From: Circinella umbellata
Lineage: Eukaryota > Mucoromycota > Mucoromycetes > Mucorales > Lichtheimiaceae
Reading direction: 5' to 3'
NCBI GenBank assembly: GCA_025093555.1
Contig: JAIWNF010000030.1
Location: 1 to 64,000, forward strand
Length of the DNA: 64,000 bases
Below are positions 18,957 through 30,893 of the stretch, piece by piece. The notes under the pieces are model-generated. The model ran no database searches. It was given only the letters and a program-made list of their open reading frames with translations, and had not been told where the DNA came from. How positions within the stretch are numbered: the stretch's first letter is position 1; every line of letters starts with the position of its first letter. The translations under genes were made by a program, and so were the position numbers.

Positions 18957-21900
18957 ATGTCTGACACAAATACCCCCCAAGCTTCCACATCCCAGGCTGC
19001 CAATAACGTCAATCCCGTTATTTCTGATCAAGCCGTTTCCGAAACGCTTTCTACTATCGCACATACTGCACAGTTACCTCTCACTGCTCCGCTGTCTCCT
19101 CTCCAAGGACGGTCCCGGTCCACCGCTCCTGCAGCCCCTCCGACTCAACCAAGTGCCTTCCAACAACCGGTTCCTCGAACGCCATATCATCCAGACCAGA
19201 TTGCTGCTCATACTGCGACCACACAACCCAGCGTGGCCCCCATGTCTGTTGAACCTGATTTTTTTGATGAAGATCAACTCCGTCTCTATTAGCACCAGTT
19301 ACGTAATAATTACCATGACCTCGTAACGTATGCTAATGGAGGACGCCAAGCTCAAGTTAACCGTTGTCTCGAAATTTCCAATGGCATCACCGCCATCACA
19401 GAAACCCTTACATTTATTCCACCGCAACAACGCGCACAACTTGAACATATAATCCAGACTCAACAACAAGAAGTACTTGCCATCAATCAACATCTCGAAA
19501 TTCTGGACCAACAACTCCACATTGACCGACAAGCTATGATGCAAGAGTTTAACACTGCTTACCATCAATATCCAGGCCAATTTCAAACTCTTCTTTCTGA
19601 CACAGCATGGCCCACACCTGAGGTCTGCCAAGACTTGCACTTATCCTCAGACTTAATCAACTTTGTTCGCCGCGCCATTTCACCTCCTCTAGAAGAACCA
19701 GCATATACAACATCTCAACAAATCCAAGAAATGCAACAATGCATTCGCGAACTAGAGGCAGCCTTACAACAAGACAACCGCAACTATCACAATACTACAG
19801 TTTCACCACAACACCTCTCAGCAACCACACCTCACCAACCTCGCCACGAAACTAACACCAACCACCGCTTACCTGCACCGATTGCTGATCGTCGCCGCCG
19901 TACACAAATTCCGATCTTCAATAATGGCGACCCAACAGCCGCACAGCATTGGCTCGAAAAGTACACTCGTATTTGTGCATATCTTCAATTCACAATTGAA
20001 GATCAACTGGCCGAATTGAACGTTGCCTTAGAAGGCCCAGCTCTCCAATGGTTTGCCACTCTTCGTCCGACGCAACAACAGGATTTTGACCAATTCAAAG
20101 CTGCCTTTCTGATGCATTTTGGTGGAGGCACGCAACCATCAAGGAATGCTCTAGCCGAGCTCAAACGATTATGACAAAATACTACCCCCATGAGTCGCTT
20201 CGCCCCGGAAATTACTGATCTCCTTATTCGGGCTGAAATATATAGTGATCCTCTTCAACTGGATTTTTTCTGCGACCGTATACACCCCAAACTTCAAGAA
20301 GCAGTATACATGCGTGGCGCTGCAAATTTACAAGAAGCCATCGAAATATGTACTGAAGTCGAGTACAATCTCTCGCGTGCTGGCTTAAAATTACAATCAT
20401 ATTCGACAATCCCTATCAGCATCACACCGTCAGTAACAAACCAAGGAACAACAGCTGACTATGGTGCAAACGCAAGCCAGAATTCCCAATCAAATTTCAC
20501 AAGATACACGAATCGCCAAAACCAAAACCGCCAAAACAACTATCAACAACATACTCGCACGAATAATTACCGCAACAACCAATCTCAAAGCAACTCGCGG
20601 AAACCACCAAACAATCAATGGAAGCAAAAGGAAACCCGTACTTGCCATTTTTGCAAGAAAGTTGGACATTTGATTGCTGATTGTAGAAAAAGAATAGCGC
20701 GAGAAGCCCAGAATAACGCACAAACAACAACAGCACCCATAGACGATGAATGGATTGATATTTTTCAACACATGCTCCAAGAACCAACATCATCCGCAAC
20801 ATGTAATCAACAAGAAGCAAAGGATAGCGCATTAAGATTTCATGTATCTATAAAATATTTAAACAATAATCAACATTACAAAGCTTTAATTGATACAGGC
20901 TCAACTCTCAGTTCCATCAGCAGACAACTTGTACAACAATTAGATGCACAACCAGTATCATGTCATCCTACCATCATCCATTATGGCAACAAATCGACAC
21001 AAATAACCAATGAAACCGTAGCCCTTGATTTCACTATCAATAAGGTAAAAACAACATGTACATTACACGTAGTTGATACACAAAATGAAAAAATAATTCT
21101 AGGTATGGATTGGATAACATTAGAAGATATCAGTTTACGACCACGTACTAGAACAATATTCAAAATAACACAACAAAATTCAGCACACCATGAAGAAATA
21201 GCACATCAACTTCTCAACAAATATCCAACACTCACCAACCACGGCACAATACAACAAACAATAAACTTGCCATATGAACATCCGATCGACACAGGCGATG
21301 CAGTACCAGTGGTATCTCGCGACTACCATCGGTCACCATTTGAAAATGAAATAATTGCGAAAGAAGTTGACGACATGTTATCACGGAAGGTTATACGACC
21401 AAGCACAAGTCCATGGCGATCACCAATTGTTTTAATAAAAAAGCCTGACAATACTTGGAGATTTGCAATTGATCTTCGTGCCGTCAATCGTGTAACTCGA
21501 AAATCAAAACAACCAATTCCGACCATCAACGAACTGTTAGACAAGTTACATGGTAGTAAATACTACTCTGTCATCGATTTGAAAAGTGGGTATTGGGCCA
21601 TAAAAATAAAAGAAAGTGATCGATGTAAAACAGCATTTGTAGCCAATAGAAAATTATACGAGTTCAATTCAATGGTTTTTGGACTATGCAACGCGCCAGG
21701 ATCATTTCAAGCATGCATGACATACGTACTCCAAGGATTAACCAATACGATATGCTACCTCGACGATGTACTATTGTTTAGCAAGACAGAAGAAGAACAC
21801 ACACAACAATTAGAAGACCTCTTACAACGATTAACCAAATTCAACCTAAAAATATCAATAAAAAAGTGTCAACTGTTTCAGCAAGACGTAAAGTACCTTG

Positions 21901-23779
21901 GATTTTTCATTAACAGCCATGGAATACGTGCAGACCCAGAAAAAACTAAAGCAATTATATCATGGAAAACCCCAAGTTCAACCAAAGAAGTCCAAAGGTT
22001 TTTAGGATTTTGTGCATTCCATCATAAGTTTTTAAAAAACTTAAGTCAAACGGGAGTTGCATTATATAAACTACTCCATAAAGATACAAAATTCGAATGG
22101 ACGCCTGAATGTCAAGAAGCTTTTGATACACTAAAATCCGCAGTGGCCAAACTACCAACATTAGCCTATCCCGATCTGCAACTCCCATATGACCTCCACG
22201 TTGACGCAAGTATATATGGACTAGGCGCTGTACTAGTCCAAAATGGTCGACCAATTGCGTATGCCAGTCGTTCACTGACACCAGCCGAAAAAAATTACTC
22301 AACCACCGAACTCGAATGTCTAAGTATTGTATGGTCCATCCAATATTTCCACTGTTATATATATGGGGCAACACTTGTTATTCATACAGATCATGCCGCT
22401 CTTAAAGCTATATTATCAACCAAGATGCCACGAGGAAGACTTGCCAGATGGATCTTAACACTACAAGCATACGAATTTACAATTATTCATCGCAAAGGTA
22501 TTCACAATGCTGCACCAGATGCACTCTCCCATCAATTTCAGAATAGTCAAGATTCCTCAGCTCTTACTTTGGAAAATTTTCGCCGACTCCAAAAAGACGA
22601 TCCCTTCACCAAGCATATACTAGTCCAAGGTGTAAACCATCCATTTGTGTGGAATCAAGAAATTTTATTCCGAAAAACAGATGAAAACCTATTAAAACCG
22701 GTCCTTCCACGTACCATGATAAAAAATATTTTACAAGCCGCACATAACGATCCAACAGCTGGCCATTTCGGTGTCGAAAAAACAATAGGCAAGGCAAAAG
22801 AATTGGCGTGGTGGCCAACGCTAAAAGAAGATATAAAGGAATGGGTCCAAGGCTGTGATAGTTGTCAGCGTCTCAAGATTAGTACGATTTCAACCGCTGC
22901 TCCTATGAAACCAATTCTACCACGCTACGTTGGTGACATATGGGCCTCCGATATTGTTGTCTTACCAGAATCATCAAGAAAAAACAAATATCTTTTGGTA
23001 TTTATCGAATATTTTCCAAATGGATAATCACTGTGGCACTCCCTAGTTTTGATTCTGATCACGTCGCAAATGCACTGTTATTTGAAGTTGTATTAAAACA
23101 TGGTACACCGTCCAGACTACTAACAGATAATGGAACCAACTACATCTCTGATGCCATGAATGCCGTAAACGCAAGACTTGGAATAGCAAGATCAAGGACC
23201 TCAGTAGAGTTTCCACAATGTGATGGACTTTGTGAAAGAGCCAATCGTACGTTAAAGACGTCCCTAGCCGCATATGTAGAGAAGGATCCTAGCAAGTGGG
23301 ATGAATATTTGCCATTTGTCACGTTCGCATATAATACAGCAAAGCAAAGCTCAAGTGGTTATACCCCATTCGAATTAATGTATGGAAGAAAGCCCGCAAT
23401 ACCATTATCAACCGAATTATGCCCTGCAGCAAAAACATATCAGACAGAATCATGGATGCATTATTTGAACGCACATATTCCAATTATACACGGCCAAGCA
23501 ATCGAAAATATAAAGAAAGCGCAAGACCGCCAAAAAAGATATTACGATAAAACCAAAAATACAAAATACGATTACAAGCCAGGAGATTTAATATTACGTC
23601 GAAATATGGAAAAAGGGTCATTTCCAAAAGAGCGATGGGTAGGTCCGTACGTGATTATTAACAAAAATAATAAAGAAGGTACTTCATTCAAGATTAAAAA
23701 ACAAGAAGGAAACAACAATTTTTTCACAACAGCCAACATAAAACATATGCGCCCGTACAACAAGCCACCATCTTTTTGA
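18957..23779 (+). pseudogene. Gypsy gag-pol polyprotein, two stops and one frameshift
   Basis: The reading begins at ATG 18957 (MSDTNTPQASTSQ). The frame is shared by gag and pol but has TAG at 19290-19292 and TGA at 20172-20174, and shifts near 23017, where a T-run seems one base short. Domains in order: gag helices (about 19536-20400), a CCHC knuckle CHFCKKVGHLIADC (about 20641), protease LIDTGSTLSS (about 20886), reverse transcriptase with YLDDVLLF (about 21757), RNase H with LHVDASIYGLGAVL (about 22195), zinc-binding and catalytic integrase (H/H and CDSC at about 22740-22870; D in IWASDIV, D in LLTDNGTNY, E in GLCERANRTLK), and a GPY-type end PKERWVGPYVI. The element makes its own replication proteins; this copy cannot as it stands. 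Confidence 0.9.
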
Positions 23780-23790
23780 GAAAGGGGGAT
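23779..23790 (+). promoter_or_regulatory. Polypurine tract
   Basis: GAGAAAGGGGGA lies just upstream of the 3' LTR and directly after the pol stop codon, the expected place for the plus-strand primer. Confidence 0.75.
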
Positions 23791-23792
23791 AA

Positions 23793-24071
23793 TGTAAAGT
23801 GTTAACAGACACTGACCAATCACATCACGATTAACAAGATTAATAATTACACAAGATAAAGAATCAGTATACAAGATATAAGAAATATACAAGATATAAA
23901 ATAAGTGTATTCATGTGAAAATATAGAAATAATATTACCAGTATCAATACTCTTAAAAACTATAAAAACCCTCTCTCTTGATTATAAATAAAGGACTCGA
24001 TATATATTATTATTACTATTCAATATCCATTTCTATTTTCTGTTTATTTATTGTCCGAGCTACATCTTACA
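23793..24071 (+). repeat. Gypsy 3' LTR
   Basis: Same length and, by eye, same sequence as the 5' LTR. It directly follows the polypurine tract. Confidence 0.93.
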
Positions 24072-25364
24072 AACTCGATATATGACAGAATATAATCGTC
24101 ATCTTTTTTTTACTATTCTTACGGATCATTATCACGAGCAAAAATTGAAATCACTTGGTAATTATTATGATCTGCTTCTACCACAATGAAGTAAAATTTA
24201 ATACTGACTCTTTTAAATTTTATAGGACGAATTATTTTCAAAAAGTATGGTAAAGCTAAAAACATACTTAAAGATTCGAATGACAAGCTACGCAGAATTG
24301 ACGTTGAAGAATTAGCCCGCCATTGGGAAGAATTTAAGTATGGTACTATTGAAGGTAGAAGTTCGAATATGAGAAGCCGAAGAATGAACGAAAAAGATAA
24401 ATTACGCGCAGCAGTTTTAGCATATGATTGTTTTAATGAAGTCATGCATGGAGGACGGTTAGGTACATATTATACGTTTTATCTTATAAGAGCAAGACCT
24501 AAAGAATATGTAATAATACTCTTTGTTTACCTTTGATAGGTAATAAACGGGCAATGGAGATGCAAGTACAGCTTAGTAAAGCTTTAAAGAAAGTGGACAA
24601 TATTGTCCAGGAATACAACAACAATAATCCTACATCACGTATAGTATCTAGTACTTACATGAAAGCTACTTAAATTAAATATCACAGTCTAGATACTTAT
24701 TATTACAATTGTTCTTTACATAGCACTTATCACAAAAGATATTTTGAAAAAAGAGAGCGCCTTTCGTCGAGAGTGCAATATTTTAGGTAATGAAGGACGC
24801 CCATACCTTGCAATGCATCTTCGTGAAAGAGCAACTGAAGAGTTGTACATGCTTAAGGTTTGTTTTGATATTACTTTTTATGTCTTTATATGTATATATT
24901 GTACATCTTTTAACATCTTTGATATTTAATAGAAAGATGCCATAAATGTCACTCGGTTTTTTTCAGAACAAATTACAGCATTACGTTTTGCAATGAATAA
25001 TATGCATAGTTACAATAACGAATTTGAGGAACGAGGTGTAAAAACGTTGTTGAAGCATAAAGTGGAAAAAGTTCACCACCTGTTTATAAGACAAAGTGAT
25101 CTACTTTTCCAGGTGGTATCGGATGGGGAACCTGACGATGTGGCTGTTGATGTTAAAGTATTTGAAAAATACTATATAGATGCAAACGGCATTGATAACG
25201 AACAACAATTGCCTGTGGAGGTCGATCATGTCAATATTGATATGGAAACTTCTGAAGTCGATTTGAATACGACCACAGATGATGACGATGATGATGATAT
25301 AGCTTCAATAATTAGTTTACTCGCCCAACCAGAACAACTTACCGAAAATGAAGATATGGAATAA

Positions 25365-27936
25365 TGTGGGTACAAATGCTACCTCATGAATACAATTCTT
25401 CAAATTAAACATATAAAAGTATCTGTTGTTAATTTTACATATTCTTATTCTGTACCAACTCTACCCCTATTTCACTTCTCAATTACTGTTTCATTTTACA
25501 ACATACATACTATTATTATTTATTATTACTATTCAATATTATTATTCAATATTATTCTCAATACTTTTTTTTAATTATTGCTCTTCCGTTTTCTTTATAT
25601 AACTTGATAGAATAATTACTACGCTTTTAAAAGACAATAAATTAAATATGCTAATTTAGTGTACTTAATGTTATATACAAATCAAATTGGATGTATCTAA
25701 CTTACAGTCGTCTACTGTAATATTTAATGTGAAGGAATATATATAAACCAATTAACATACCTAGAAATAATAACAATTTTGAGATACATATTAGAATGCT
25801 AGCGAGAATTTATCAGACGTCACGTATAAATATGTAGAAACTTGAACAGTAGGGTTTCTTTTTTTTATAGATCAAATTATACTTATTTCTATCCATTATG
25901 TATCTAAACATTTAATTAACTTATTTATAGAGCAACAGCTGTCATACATGTGTCTCGATAAAAGCTATCTTTATGCATCGTACGTATCTATAATTTTAGA
26001 AGCCAATTAAATATAAATAGTATGCCTGATGGTACGTATATTATTATAATTCAATCAAACTGTGTTATATATACTATTTATTACTATTACGTACCATTCC
26101 AGGAGAGTATATTATTATTAATCCAAGAATATGTAATAGTGTGTAGCCTAATTTTTGTTGCTATGTATTATGTGAACATATATCAGTTTCTTTTCTTTAT
26201 GAATCATTATTCAGAACTACGCGTGTATTTCATCTATAATAAATATTCTTTTATCATAATTATTACTACAGTAATTTTATTGTTATAACCATGGCTCATG
26301 GATAATTATTTACTGACTTAAACCAAATACAATAAATACATCAATTGCTTTTCTTCAAAATACATCGAATGAAGCCGATATAATAATATTTCAGTGTGTA
26401 GACATACTCTAAGTCAAACCACTTTCAAATATATCTCTTTTGTATAGAAAAATAAATATATATTCTTGTCGATAGAATCTGTCCGGCATATGCATCTGTC
26501 CATATCATGTTAGAAAAATAATCAATAATGATATGACTACAGGAAAAGGAATAAGTTATAATAAATACGTAACTTATAAGAAAAATATAAGAATAAGAGA
26601 ATCTGGCTAAGTTGATAATCAATAAAGCAATGAATAAGCAATCCTGTTGCTGTGGGAAGAAATAGAAAATAAGAGTAAGTGAACTAAAATATTGTATTAG
26701 ACAACTGAATATTTACTCAAGAAAGAAAGGTTTCTTGTTTATATCTATTTTATATTCTAATTGATAATTACATGTAATCAATGTTTTTTTTATAATTTCT
26801 ACGTGGGCTCTTAGGTATCCAAGTTAAATTTACCTGCACATTGTAACACTTGATCTATCTATTTTTGATAACTGGTTCTGTTGGTCCTATTGGAACATAA
26901 TAATTGTGATATCATAAATGGATTTTATCCTTAGATAATTACAATACTGATATTACGTATATAATAAATAAAAAATACAGCAGAAAAAGAATTTTGTATT
27001 AAAGAATATTAACACAGACTTGTTTCTGATTAGAAAAGTATCTTTTATTACGCTACGTTATATGAAACTATCCGTTCTCATAAAAATTGCTTTGTTATCT
27101 ACACTCTTGTTCTTTCATGTTTATTTTCTATCGATACGTATGACAGCTATAATGTTACAACATACAGCTTACACTATCTTCAGTGTCTTATCTAGGATAT
27201 AATACCGCACAAACTGTTTACGTATCTGCTTTCATGTATGTATCAGTGGATACATAAAAAATAAAGTCTAATAGAATACGATTCTATGTATCGCCTTAAG
27301 TAATACTTTAATAAATTTTGTTATTTTATAAGTAGCATCATGATAATTATAAATAAAAATACAGGAGTGTTATTCAATAATAGAGAACATCTCTAATACA
27401 TTGTTGGTATATTACACTACGTAAATGCGTAATAAACTGGTGATTGACAATTTAAAATGGTTATGGTGTGTTTATTTTGCAATGTATCATATAATATATT
27501 GATACAAATTCAGATACTAAACAATAATAGATCACAAAAACATTGTAGTTGTATTTATAATTTTTATTCAAAGTGTTGAAAAAAAAGCATCATCTAATAC
27601 CGTTTTTCCTATTTTCCATCATATTGTAATATTACATCTATCTATCAATACATATTCGGTCTACATAAACGCTATGGGTGTCTTTACGGTGGAACACGTG
27701 TATACTTATCTTATAGATGCAAAAAGAAGAACATTGTTCTGTAATTCCAAAACAGTTTAGCGTCACTTGCTAGATATATACTTCAACATTAAAAATATAG
27801 GATTTGTTACTACTGAACTAACTTCATCATGAAATTACAAACTAAATACGTATAAATAAATAAAAATGTGAAAGGATGTAAAGAAATATATTGGTTATCA
27901 AAATATCAACCAAGGTTACGATTTATTGGGACGTGC
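25365..27936. other. Gene-free segment inside the KDZ element
   Basis: About 2.6 kb of AT-rich DNA between the convergent 3' ends of the two KDZ-element genes. Only short frames without motifs are seen, and TACGTA is frequent. It could hold long 3' regions, an unrecognised non-coding RNA or older decayed insertions; none is demonstrated. Confidence 0.5.
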
Positions 27937-29073
27937 CTAAAATAAAACATGTGTCAGAATAATATCATCATTTCCTATTTTTTTATAATTACACATACGT
28001 GTCCTTTTGTTGCTTAACACGGATGTGTCAAAAGCCGGGGGTTTGCAAAAATAGTCAAATCGTTCTTGCAACGCATAGAAGTTACTATCAGAGTTGCTCT
28101 TTGCATTCATTTCATCCATAAATTGAATTCCAAGATCTAAAAAGTACATGTACATACGCATATATCAAAATAATGTACTTTATATTATAAACAGTGCTTA
28201 CCTGTTGCGACGCGACGCAGTTTCCAACCGCTGCGGTATTTTGGAGAACCAAATATGACTAGAGATTCAAGTCCTGTCAATTCCTTAACACGTTGAACAT
28301 TTTTGCGTAAAATTTCAATCGTATCCTCTGCGATCATCTTCTTCTGCTTCTCTGTCATATCATCAACTTTACCAGACATCCCGTTTGCCTTATTATAGGA
28401 TTTTGTTCGATCTTCCAGTGCCTTGAACTCATTTTTATCTGCTTTGACTGCATTATAAGCTCTTCCAACTTCTTTATTTACCCAAGCTACCTTTATCTTA
28501 TCATTTTGGTGAGATTTTGATATATCTGGATTATCAACATCATATTTGGCTTTTCATTTCAGACGTTAGTACATTAATTATCTGATATTATGAAAACTCG
28601 TCATATATTACTTCGTTTCATTTACCTGCAAGCTCTTTTCGCTTTTCATAAACAAAGTGAGTCCATGTATTATGAGCTTTTGAATGGGAGAATAGCTTCA
28701 CAACCGTACTCCCAAACATTCTCTCGACCTTTTCGATTGGAAAACTACATCTATCCACAATGTCCCATTTTGCATTTTCAAGTTTTTCTTTAGCTTGCTC
28801 AACAAGATTGTCAGCTAATTCTTGGTTTTTATCCATCTCTGGGTTATGGATATCCTCTTCTTCGTTATTAAGCATACTTCCTCCTGTTTGTGCTTCTGTT
28901 CCCGTTTCCACCGTTGGCCGTTGAAGTTGCTGAAACCCCTGAACTGCTATCTTAATACACCAGTCCGCAACCTGTACAAACTCAAGTTGTTCATCAGATG
29001 AAAGATTTCCAGCTTTGCTTCTGAGCTCAGAGTAGCGTGTTAGGATAGTTTGAGGGTCGACTTGTTCATTCAT
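27937..29073 (-). CDS. KDZ-element partner protein, 331 aa, function unknown
   Basis: Three exons (28626-29073, 28202-28549, 27937-28136) join with GT-AG introns to 996 nt, 331 aa plus stop, with no inactivating change. The start MNEQVDPQTILTRYSEL is the last codon-sized piece of the right inverted repeat. The protein is mostly helical and charged: an N-terminal helical domain (about 1-55), an acidic linker, a segment HSKAHNTWTHFVYEKRKEL (about 130-148) that faintly recalls HMG-box-like proteins, a long Lys-rich coiled-coil-like stretch (MTEKQKKMIAEDTIEIL), and a C-terminal domain with SPKYRSGWKLRRV. Sharing the promoter sequence with the transposase and lying inside the element suggest a transposition accessory or host-interaction factor. 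That role is inference. Confidence 0.8.
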
Positions 29074-29278
29074 TTCGAAGATGGAGCGATTTAAAAAATA
29101 TGGCAGTAAAAAAAAAAGAAAAAGGAGAAAGAATTATAGTTTATTCTGGGCAACCAAATTGTAATGCAGACAGGAACAAAAGTGACGGTTAATTTTTTGA
29201 ATTTTTCTGGTCCCAAACCCGCCATTCAATCAGAGAGCATATTAGGTTTAGGATCGAGCTATCTTTATAAATTAGGTG
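29071..29278 (-). repeat. KDZ terminal inverted repeat, right, with promoter and start codon
   Basis: The mirror copy of the left repeat; its innermost bases supply the same leader and the ATG (29073-29071) of the partner gene. Confidence 0.88.
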
Positions 29279-29352
29279 TTCTTAGAATGAGTACAACATA
29301 AATAATCTTCTTGTTCTCCATTTAAATTTGTTTTTATTTTTTTATCATAAAC

Positions 29353-29618
29353 TGTAAGATGTAGCTTCGGAATATAAAATAAGGATAGAAATATAAAGTA
29401 TCTGATTTATGAACGTAATAGAAGATTGATTTTTTATTAATATAATAAAGAGAAGGGTTTATATAGTTTTCTATAATATCGCTATCAGCGTTGTTATCAC
29501 TAAACTTCTACATGTGATTATTACTATTTTGTCTTATGATTACTATTATTTTATATAATGATTATTAAGGTTGTTACATCGGAATATGATTGGCTAGTTG
29601 ATAAGTCGACACTTTACA
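29353..29618 (-). mobile_element. Solo gypsy LTR, same family as 18652-24071
   Basis: On the complement it begins TGTAAAGTGT and ends GAAGCTACATCTTACA, matching both ends of the gypsy LTR at 18652, while the middle is diverged. TAAAC is duplicated on both sides (29348-29352 and 29619-29623). It lies 75 bp outside the KDZ element in host DNA. Confidence 0.88.
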
Positions 29619-29859
29619 TAAACAGAGGAACACAGTTATTTCTTGTTTGTCGTACAGTGTAACAAACTCAAAATTAAAAATAGAGTGGGGTGTCCATAGC
29701 AATTCCCTAGCATTACTGTATATAATATTGGTGGATTCTTATTAGTCGGATATTACACTCTTCTTCCCTTTCCTCTTTTTTTGGATACCCATACACATGA
29801 TATGCGAGCCGAATTTTGTGACCAACCTGGAGGATTTATACATTTTATTATTGTTACTA

Positions 29860-30794
29860 TCAATCAGTTTTACTTTTAGCTACTTGATTTGCATGATCAA
29901 TTAACTTGATAGTGGAGGCAAAACCAAAAAGTGTAGTTGAAATTGTCCATTTGCATATATTTTTTGGACTATACCAACCACGACGTAAACAAATGCCAAA
30001 TGCCACTACGCCTTGTACTAAATGAGCCGTCATAGCCATGTTCCAAAGGAAATGTAGGATACGATCACCAACAAGATGTTTAAATTCCAATATCGCAGAA
30101 GGAAAGTGCCTTAAAAGATATTCATCAGAAGCAAAATTCAATAAACCAAGTGCTATCAAACCAAATGTAATCCATACTTGATGATATATTTCTGCATGAT
30201 AAAATACATTCTTTTTGACGCTATCACTGTCACTGTTGTTGTGGGGTAAGGTATGTAAATTATCAGCTGCTTGTGCTTGAAGGGCTTTTGCAATTGCTTT
30301 TAATGGCGGTGGACCTGATAATGAGCTTGGCTATAATATATTATATATTATGGGTTAGCGTTAATTTTTTTTTTTTTACGATATGTTTTGATTTAGAGAT
30401 TGAAACGTTCACATACCAATCCTAACGCAACCTCTGCTTCTGTTGCCATATTTTCCAATACAGGACGAATTTCTTCACGTTTTGTTAACAGTATGGGGAA
30501 TTCGATAAATACTTCATGGTTATTATCATCGTTTGGTAACTTGTAGGATACTGTAAAACCATTGGCATTAATATTTTTAAATGTGGCAGATACGGCATTA
30601 TCCACTTTGGCGAAATATCGAACATACGCTAAATTCGTGGCTGTTATTATTTATATGAAGTCAGTATTTTTGACATTTCTTTAAAATCATTTTGAATGAA
30701 CGTGTGTTAATGGCAAATAATAATAATAAATACCTTCATGAACACTCATGTAAGCTGAGATGGGTCCACTATGAGGTGTTATAGGATCAGACAT
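29860..30794 (-). CDS. DUF2470/DUF4499-type membrane protein, 251 aa
   Basis: Exons 30734-30794, 30417-30640 and 29860-30330 join in frame (756 nt, 251 aa plus stop). The start is MSDPITPHSGPISAYM. Residues about 30-95 (INANGFTVSYKLPND…VFIEFPILLTKREEIRPVLENMATEAE) fit a DUF2470-like domain. A linker follows, then a C-terminal region with hydrophobic segments (VWITFGLIALGLLNF, ILHFLWNMAMTAHLVQGVVAFG, TISTTLFGFASTIKLI) that fits the DUF4499/TMEM254-like membrane domain. This fusion is familiar from fungi but its biochemical role is unknown. It ends in basic residues and is probably in an internal membrane. Confidence 0.8.
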
Positions 30795-30893
30795 GAATGC
30801 AAATGAAATGAAATGAGAAAAAGAAACTGGTATTTATTAATAATATTATTAAAAAAGAAAAAGAAAAGAAGGAATAAGGTTAAAGATTTTTAT

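Larger units (their letters stand above)
18652..24071 (+). mobile_element. Gypsy (Ty3-type) LTR retrotransposon, full length, 5,420 bp
   Basis: Two 279-bp LTRs (18652-18930 and 23793-24071), TG...CA ends, and a perfect 5-bp duplication AACTC (18647-18651 and 24072-24076). A primer-binding-like TGGTGGAGAAGC lies next to the left LTR and a polypurine tract GAGAAAGGGGGA next to the right one. By eye I find no difference between the LTRs, so insertion is recent. One long gag-pol frame is interrupted by two stops and one frameshift. Confidence 0.95.
16555..25364 (+). pseudogene. KDZ transposase gene, multi-exon, interrupted by a gypsy element
   Basis: It starts MSLYNSDSSAEYISIV at 16555, meets an in-frame TGA at 16672 and continues in frame (QQQQQQQPLTVDRESQHS). 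Exons joined by GT-AG introns give a cysteine cluster (FECSC…CIFKCG, then SFCDNCPDGSRSLPVVLL, about 17039-17300), LFPTTPTDTKIAIHIDVL, and KLARGRCPFCDYM. The catalytic set is visible: D in VSLDGNFQLKRL (17744), D in ILYDVACKMGKG (18246) and E in DGEDCERYWSV (about 18477-18625). The gypsy element enters about ten codons after this E, at AACTC; the gene resumes at 24072 with TRYMTEYNRHLFF and runs through four or more exons to an Asp-rich C-terminus ending QLTENEDME (25364). The piece near 17938-18000 may contain a frame change. KDZ proteins are cut-and-paste transposases; this copy is dead. Confidence 0.82.
16351..29278. mobile_element. KDZ-type (Kyakuja-Dileera-Zisupton) transposon, 12.9 kb
   Basis: Terminal inverted repeats of about 207 bp (16351-16557 and 29071-29278; outer end CACCTAATTTATAAAG) enclose a KDZ transposase gene (+), a 5.4-kb gypsy insertion, about 2.6 kb without genes, and a second gene (-). 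TTCTTAG is directly repeated immediately outside both ends (16344-16350 and 29279-29285); KDZ elements typically make 8-bp duplications, so 7 visible bases fit. Without the gypsy element and its duplication the unit is about 7.5 kb. Both genes start at the last three bases of the repeats. Confidence 0.85.
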
